64,000 nucleotides of DNA from Warburgia ugandensis. Its lineage: Eukaryota; Streptophyta; Magnoliopsida; Canellales; Canellaceae. A model generated the notes under the pieces. That model did no database searches, was not told the origin of the DNA, and saw only the letters and a list, made by a program, of their open reading frames with translations. Numbering within the stretch: position 1 is the stretch's first letter; each line of letters opens with the position of its first letter. A program made the translations under genes and the position numbers. This document shows, in pieces, positions 58,183 to 64,000 of the stretch. The stretch is from positions 5,779,001 through 5,843,000 of the forward strand of contig CP141126.1 of the NCBI GenBank assembly GCA_035236585.1, in the 5' to 3' direction.

Positions 58183-58287
58183 CGCATTCCTGGAAGTGCA
58201 AATGTGGTCGCCGATAACCTTGCCAAGGAAGAGTCAACCAGACTGGGATTTCGGTTCTTACCAACCTTCAATCCCTTGAGCTTTTAA
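58183..58287 (+). pseudogene. RNase H C-terminal relic (LINE or host-like RNase H fold)
   Basis: The frame reads RIPGSANVVADNLAKEES and ends with a stop at 58285-58287. The pattern (I/V)PRxxNxxADxLAKEG marks the C-terminal end of plant RNase H domains found in LINEs and related genes, with the D of AD being catalytic. The rest of the domain is not recognisable upstream. Confidence 0.6.
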
Positions 58288-58712
58288 GGATAGATTCGCA
58301 TTGTAATTTTCCCAGGTCTCCTAGTTTAGCCTCACCATGTAATCCTATCCCAGTTACCTTCTTCCCTTCTCTCCAGGGCCCACTTTGAGCGCTCGTTCTT
58401 CAAATGAGAATTAACTTTTTCTCAGGAAAAAATGTAAAAGGACATGGTCCAACAAAAATCAGCAATTCACAACCTACCGAGGCAACGGTAAACGAAGGTT
58501 TATGGATTAAGGTCGAGGGCTACCCGATCAAGTAGAATAAGAGGGCATTGGGATGGACTTATTGTTTCTTGTTAGTTAAGGACTACTAGAGGCCCACCAC
58601 ATTGACATGCTGATTATCGTGGAGTCCATGCATGTGGATCAGATGTGTTCAACAGTAAGCACCACGACAGAAACTAAGGAATAGCAATTTTATGTATGCT
58701 AATGCAATAGAA

Positions 58713-58737
58713 GGGGAGCCTTGGAGCAACAGTAAGT
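58713..58737 (+). mobile_element. Au-type SINE truncated after 25 bp
   Basis: GGGGAGCCTTGGAGCAACAGTA is the 5' start of an Au SINE. It breaks off where TRIM-like sequence begins (GAAAAGGCCTCGTTGCTAG). It is either cut by the TRIM insertion with the rest lost, or captured as a fragment. Confidence 0.6.
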
Positions 58738-58875
58738 TTACAGGAAAAGGCCTCGTTGCTAGAAGAGTTCCCCGAACTCTTATAAACTGTCTAGTTCCCT
58801 CCCCCTAAGTGATGTGAGACTAACTCTCAGTACCTCACCCATCCTACTATTCATCCCTCAAGGCTTCACCTTATT
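58738..58875 (-). mobile_element. TRIM-like fragment, minus strand
   Basis: Plus-strand GGCCTCGTTGCTAGAAGAG, then GATGTGAGACTAACTCTCAG, GTACCTCACCCATCC and CCCTCAAGGCTTCACC. This matches the LTR start plus PPT side of the family at 19553 in reverse. Confidence 0.65.
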
Positions 58876-59159
58876 GTAATGGCCCACATTTTTTAGAAAT
58901 AAAGAAATATTATATTTACAAATTTTCAAAATTTTTAAGTCAATTGTTAATTTTTATGGTGAAAAAGCGAGTTGAAATAAAGCCTAGACAAAATTCTAAT
59001 AATAACTCATTAATTAAATTATGTATAATTAGGGTGTAAGTATTAATAAAACTTTAATTTATTAAGACTTGACGAGTTAAGCTGAATGTAGCTAAGTTGT
59101 CCCAAGTACAATTTGTTAAGGTGAGGGCTACACTTCAAACCACCTCCAAAGCGGATAAG

Positions 59160-59480
59160 GACCTCCGGCTATTACAAATAATATCAAAGCCAGTTTCCCT
59201 TGTAGTGTGGTGGCTAACAGCATACGAGCACCTAGTCATGGCTATCACGTGAGGATGCGTGTTCCCTAAGGAGGAAAGATGTGAAGCCTTGAGGAATGAA
59301 TCCCAAGACGGGTGATGTACTAAGAGTTAGTCTCACATCGCCTTAGGAGAGGAAACTGGGTAGTTTATAAGAGTTCGGGAGAACTCTCCTAACAACGAGG
59401 CCTTTTCTTGTAAGAGAGGAACAAAATAGTAAGACTGTATAGGCAACTAATGCAGACAATATCATTATTGTGAGACCCCC
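59160..59480 (+). mobile_element. TRIM-like copy, plus strand
   Basis: The order is GGCTATTACAAATAATATCAA (LTR end and primer-site region), GTGGTGGCTAACAG, CATGGCTATCACGTGAGG, GATGTGAAGCCTTGAGG, GGGTGATGTACTAAGAGTTA and an LTR-like end at CCGGCTATTAG. Here the internal part is only about 130 bp, the clearest single copy of the family in the window. Confidence 0.7.
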
Positions 59481-59904
59481 GGCTATTAGAAAGAATCAAA
59501 CCTGTTTGCATAGAATTCATAAAACACGCCTCTTTTACCAAAGCTTGACGAATGAGTCAAGATTGTTATGATCGATTCAGTCACACACAATAGGTCCTTA
59601 ATGGGTCGAGGTTATTAAAGAAGTCCATAATGTATTGAACATTTTTCAAAGAGAGAGACTATTGAACTGAGTGGTCTTAGGCTGATTCTTTGCTTTCACA
59701 TTCTGAGTCCCAAAATAAATGGACCAAATATAGAACATCTCGAAGATTTTATTGCTTGAATGGATTATCCACTTGATTTCTCAATGTGAAGGTAAAGCTT
59801 GGGAGAATTCTAACGCCTCAATAAATTTCAGTCTCTTCACCGAAACTACGAGTCAATTGTCGCTTGGTCGACTTGGTTTCATCTTGGCTAATCCGCTTTA
59901 CGCT

Positions 59905-60220
59905 ACTGAGTCAATCAAAAGTTCCTCCTTTGATCCACTTGCAAAGCAAATGAAAATTTGACCTCCCTAATCATAGACTTGCCCATGCTAACTCCTATTC
60001 AGCTTGATTGATTTTAAGTCCAAATCAAGATTTCTAACACTGATTCAATGGATTAATGGATTGAGTATGCCGGCCAGATCCTGTTTACCTGACTGAGTCA
60101 TACGAAAAGTTTGCCCTCGACTCTCTTGAGCTAAAGAAAATTTGACCATGTTACTCATGGACTTTTTCCGAGTTAACTCCCTTTCAGCTTGGCTGAAATT
60201 TTTGCCCAAGTCCGAGTTTT
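59905..60220. repeat. Diverged tandem repeat, about 185-bp spacing
   Basis: Two similar stretches, about 59905-60030 and 60090-60220, each contain CTGAGTCA, then AAAATTTGACC, GGACTT or AGACTT, TAACTCC, TTTCAGCTTG or ATTCAGCTTG, and GATT or GAAATTTT, in the same order. Origin unknown. Confidence 0.5.
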
Positions 60221-61554
60221 GGAAAATTGACGTGAATCATCTAATGATTGTCGATTGCTCAGATCAGATCGTCGTAGTTACGAACTCTACAACCAAGGTT
60301 CAACTGGCACAACCAATACGCCAAACAATACTAGGAAGGATCGTGATTGGACGCAAATGGGCTTTGCTTTAGGAGAGACTTGAGTTATGCAACGTTACTA
60401 TGTCTAAGACGCTAATGTCGAATCCTATTCATACATAATAGCCTTTTCCCTTGCCATTTTCTATCCAGCCTTTGCAAGAAATTCCGATGTGCAGCTCGTT
60501 TAAATTTGTCATTCCTAAGCACCATGACTAGTTGAAATTTAGTGCATCCAACTATGAAATGCTCCATTGGAAAGCACCCAACTTGATTGCAGTTCTGGAT
60601 GTAATTTGCTTATAAACCTGCAATCCACAACCATTTGGAAGTTAATTGGTCTTACCTAAACTCGAGTCCTCGACCTCGTGGTCGTTGAACACTCGGAGGT
60701 CCTTCTCTTGTTGCTACGTGCAATGTGTACTCATGATGGCAGTGGAAACATAGGGACAAGCAGTCTGGAAACTTTCTCAGGCCCGATAGGTATTGGGGAC
60801 TTCAACAGAGCTGCAATGAATCCAGATGCCGCCTCAGCAGATTATCGTGATCGAAGGGGATTCTAGCAACATCACTCAGTAGTTCAATGGTTCTAAAGAT
60901 TACTCGTGGAGATTTCACAATTACATTGTTCACATTGTTCAGATCGCTCAGTGGCTGGAGCATAAATAAGTATAGTTCTCACTGATTAACAACAGGTCAA
61001 CAAACTCGGCGGCCGAAGCGTCCGCAAACAAACAAAACAAGGTGTTCATTGCCCCTCAATGCACATCACCGATGAACTGATTTTACAAGAAATTTAATTC
61101 TTGTTCGTTTTTTATCCTCAACAATGTATTTTTTAAGTGTTTTGACTTTTCTGTGATTAGCTGTAATCCTCTCAGCCAATTTCCTTGGATTCAAATTAAT
61201 ATATGTAGACATATAAAGCGGTATGGATATTTTTTTCTTTTGGAATCTGTCCAAATGGGTTGCTAGTAAGGTAATTATGCCATCTATATATCATAAAAAA
61301 ATGTAACCAAAACCATGTACTCATTTGGGGCCATTGATAAAACTTCCATTGAATTTAACAGGGAGTTCAGGCACTGAAAGGCAATGCATCTACTCTGCCT
61401 GCTTTGTATTCACGAGATATAAGCAATGTATACATACACACATATATAAGTAAAAAACAGTTATTTCCTCTAAATTTTTCTGATTTTTACTTTTTTTTCA
61501 CCCAATTACATACACACATATATATATATATAAAAGTAAAAAACAGTTATTTCC

Positions 61555-61670
61555 TAACTTTAGCTGTTTCATGCAGGTGCAAGCAGCATGTGGCATTTGA
61601 TTGGGTGAAAAAAAGTAGAAAAAATGACAGTTAGAATCTTATCCTTAGCCAAACAAATGTCTACATATAT
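61555..61670. mobile_element. Partial copy of the MITE found at 11773-12335
   Basis: CTTTAGCTGTTTCATGCAGG, CATTTGATTGGG, GAAAAAAAGTAG and GACAGTTAGAA reproduce the MITE interior. The left edge abuts a duplicated microsatellite-rich stretch, since AAGTAAAAAACAGTTATTTCC occurs at 61449 and 61534. Confidence 0.65.
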
Positions 61671-61730
61671 AAGTATTTCAGATCTGATCATGTCAATAAA
61701 ATTCCAAAAGCGCCAAGATGACTTCTTTTT

Positions 61731-61975
61731 TTATTGTAACCGAACAGGAGCCACCGAGTCTCCTTCAACGTTTAGAGGGTAAACCTTCAATTCTTTCCAA
61801 ACTTTGAGGCCGGACAGGATTTGTAGAAGTTCAGCTTCATTTGAATCACTCCAACCTAGAGGCCCCACATAATGAAATATCACCTCTCCAATGGAATTTC
61901 TTAATACCTCAACAAACCGCAAGCACACGGAGGTTCCGTCGAAGTTTAGATTGAAATATTCCAGAGAAGAAGTAC
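61731..61975 (-). pseudogene. RNase H N-terminal relic, minus strand
   Basis: The minus-strand frame reads FNLNFDGTSVCLRFVEVLRN and then GPLGWSDSNEAELLQILSGL, the first two catalytic regions (D of DGTS, E of NEAEL) of a plant RNase H domain as found in LINEs. NPG is missing after DGTS. The frame decays after VEGDSVAP at about 61745. Confidence 0.7.
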
Positions 61976-62239
61976 ACCACTGGGGTCTGGATTTATCGCA
62001 AGCTGCCGTTTATGATGGTAGTCCTCTCCATTTGCGCATAATTTGGGGGAAAAAAACCAGCAAAGTCACGTGACGCTCGGCTCCAACTTGCCGCAGAGAC
62101 TGTTACTTTCTCTTTAACTTGCTACCAAGATGTGTGGGCATTAGTTTGGAACCTCTTATTTCTTTCAAGCCACAATTCTCATATTGCGCCCATAAAGCAT
62201 GAAAGCTTCAAAAAGATGGCCACAGCTGTTTACCTCCTT

Positions 62240-62960
62240 TTTCAACTTCAAGCCTTTCATTCATCGTCATCATTATCATCAAGACCTTATTATAATTAGG
62301 AGTTAGCCTCATGAATCTTGTTCCCCTATTCTCCTCTATTAAGTATCATAGCTTCATTTAGTTTCAAAGTTTTTAAATATTTTCTCACCACTTCTATCCA
62401 CATTCTTTTGGGCCTTTCCTTTGTCCTTTTAGAACAGTCTACTTGCATTGCCTCATTCCTTCTAATTAGTTTCATTTTTTATCTTTGTTGGACATATTCA
62501 AACTTTCTTAGTCTAATCTCTCTCATCCTCTAATGTTTTCATTCATAATCTTTTCTTGTCTTGCCACTCATTCATCTCAACATCCTCATTTCTATTATAC
62601 TCAACCTATGAACATGATATTCTTTAACTGCCTAACACTCTAATCCATAGAGCGTGCCCAGCCTTATTGCCATCCTAGAGAATATTTTTTTCAATTTGAG
62701 TGGCACCCGTCGATCACACAAACCTCCAGATGCACATCTCCATTTGTTCCAACCCATTTGAATTCTTTGAGTAACCTTCCTTTCAATCCCTCCTCTCTCA
62801 TGAATCATCAATCATAAGTGATCTTTTACGATGACTTCTTGGTTATCAATTTTTACTAGTGCTCCACTTTCGCTCCTCCTTACTAAAATTGCATTTCATA
62901 TACTCTGTTTTAGTTAGGCTAATTTTAAATCTTTTAGATTCTAATGCTTCTGTCCATAAC
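62240..62960 (-). mobile_element. RTE-type LINE 3' fragment, minus strand
   Basis: The reverse complement follows the element at 10442-11690: GGTTGGAACAAATGGAGATG, a TGATCGACGGGTGCCACTCA block and an ATAAGGC-TGGGC-ACGCTCTATGG block, ending at the tail whose plus-strand form is ATCGTCATCATTATCATCAA near 62263. Stops are frequent. It is more diverged than the first copy. Confidence 0.8.
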
Positions 62961-63084
62961 TCTAGCTCTGTATTTACTTACAGGCTAGCATATAATACAA
63001 AACCCTCTTTTTTATCTAGGCTTGCATCCGCGTGCGGAGTTAACTTCAAGATTTCTATTGAATAAATAAAATCTTAGAAAGAGC

Positions 63085-63670
63085 ATATATATATCTCGGG
63101 CAGCCACACATGAGAAAAGGAGGCGATCTCTTGTTTCTGTTTTTGACCTGCACATATAGCATAGAGATGGGCCTCCTTGCCCATGAGGTTGGAGCCGATC
63201 ATATGTCGTAATTCCACCATGTGCCACTCTCCAAGCATAGAAGATTGCCTTGGGTGGTATAAATCTGGCATTGTGATTCCAGATAAATTTTGCAAAATCA
63301 CATTTATCGTCCTTAATGAGGATGGATGAGTCGGGTTCGGCTTCCAACTGGGCAGATCGCACTTGCTTGGTTAGATGAAGATCCAACTGAAGATGGACAA
63401 TAGCTCCGCCAATTGCCTCCTTTCAAAGTCATGGAGATTTCTTCTAAAAGAAAGAGACCGATTGATGGCATTATTAGAGACTAAATAACAATCAACAACA
63501 AATGCTTCTCGGTTAACTGCAGTCTGATAAAGCCCAGGAAAGATTTCTTTTAGGTTGCCCAAAGGGTGCCAATCATCCAACCAAAACCGGTTGAGTTGAT
63601 CACCACTATGCAATCTTTGCAAACCTGCATATAAGATAAAACCTCTTTCCTTAGCCAACTTAAGACCCAT
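63085..63670 (-). pseudogene. L1-type LINE C-terminal relic with zf-RVT
   Basis: On the minus strand, NRFWLDDWHPLGNLKEIFPG is the tail of an L1-type reverse transcriptase ORF, followed by SLSFRRNLHDFERRQLAEL. The zf-RVT region follows: IPPKAIFYAWRVAHG, then LCYMCRSKTETRDRLLFSCV with the Cys/His pattern. A frame change lies near 63380, so it is not functional. Confidence 0.8.
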
Positions 63671-63991
63671 TGAAAGAGCTTCCTAATCTGCTTGACTGTT
63701 AAATTTTCTACCAACGGGTGAAGCATGAGCAAGCAAAATAGAAACGTTATGATCTCTGAAAATTCCTCTTGATTTCACAATACCAGGATTGCATTTAAAA
63801 GCCCCATCAAAGCAATAATTGCATGTATCCAATCCGAGGAGGATACATAGAAAGATAAGAGGCTCAGGGATGATTCCGATCACATTGGAGTGCTTCCATT
63901 TGTTTAAAAGATCTTCGTGTTCTCTCAGAGCAAGGGCAGCGTTAGAACTAAGATTAAGGATATTCGACACAAGAGCCCTCCATTCCACCAC
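63640..63991 (-). pseudogene. RNase H domain relic upstream of the L1 tail, minus strand
   Basis: The minus-strand frame reads CNYCFDGAFKCNPGIVKSRG, the first catalytic block of RNase H. After one TAG stop at about 63683 comes EALSMGLKLAKERGF, the second block. It lies 5' of the L1 RT tail in the same frame, the reverse of the usual L1 order, so the two were probably joined by rearrangement. The far end leaves the window. Confidence 0.65.
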
Positions 63992-64000
63992 TAAATTCTG

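Overview
The window is nuclear DNA from a flowering plant. Evidence: GT-AG introns from about 100 bp to 3.8 kb, plant-type gene families (RDR1, plant MACPF, HAK/KUP, malectin-like), and dense plant repeats (Au-type SINEs, RTE- and L1-type LINEs, TRIM-like elements, LTR fragments, an endogenous pararetrovirus). The species cannot be fixed from sequence alone. RTE LINEs, Au SINEs and long introns would suit a magnoliid or an early-branching eudicot, but that is only a guess.

Three host genes look intact after splicing by hand. (1) A 243-aa Sec14-like (CRAL-TRIO) lipid-transfer protein, + strand, 7029-12840, 6 exons. (2) RNA-dependent RNA polymerase 1 (RDR1), + strand, 31519-39875, 4 coding exons, 1139 aa, with the catalytic DLDGD motif. 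(3) A plant MACPF-domain protein, - strand, 52991-45741, 8 exons, 596 aa. All their exon junctions keep frame and use GT-AG.

Three host gene relics are also present: a decayed tandem copy of the Sec14-like gene (3060-4722), a malectin-like receptor-kinase ectodomain fragment (13636-14426), and a HAK/KUP potassium-transporter pseudogene (42690-44880) with an Au SINE inserted in one exon.

Layout: 1-3 kb is AT-rich with no gene. 3-13 kb holds the Sec14 tandem pair, with SINEs, a truncated RTE LINE and a triple MITE in the introns of the intact copy. 13.6-14.4 kb is the malectin relic. 14.4-21.8 kb is decayed LTR retrotransposon material plus a TRIM array containing an inverted arm. 21.8-28.1 kb is a defective endogenous pararetrovirus (Caulimoviridae-like) with two long reading frames and a promoter/poly(A) region. 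31.5-39.9 kb is RDR1. 42.7-44.9 kb is the HAK/KUP pseudogene, followed tail-to-tail by MACPF (45.7-53.0 kb). 53.5-64 kb is repeat-rich: a Copia-like LTR, TRIM clusters, and LINE and RNase H relics.

Functional links: RDR1 makes dsRNA for antiviral silencing, and some plant MACPF proteins restrain cell death and salicylic-acid defence. An RDR1 gene about 3.4 kb downstream of a dead pararetrovirus is striking, but any functional link is speculative. I see no convincing wholly new system. The best open items are the pararetrovirus second reading frame, the TRIM palindrome, the triple MITE, a 66-bp duplication upstream of MACPF, and one well-bounded exon I cannot identify.
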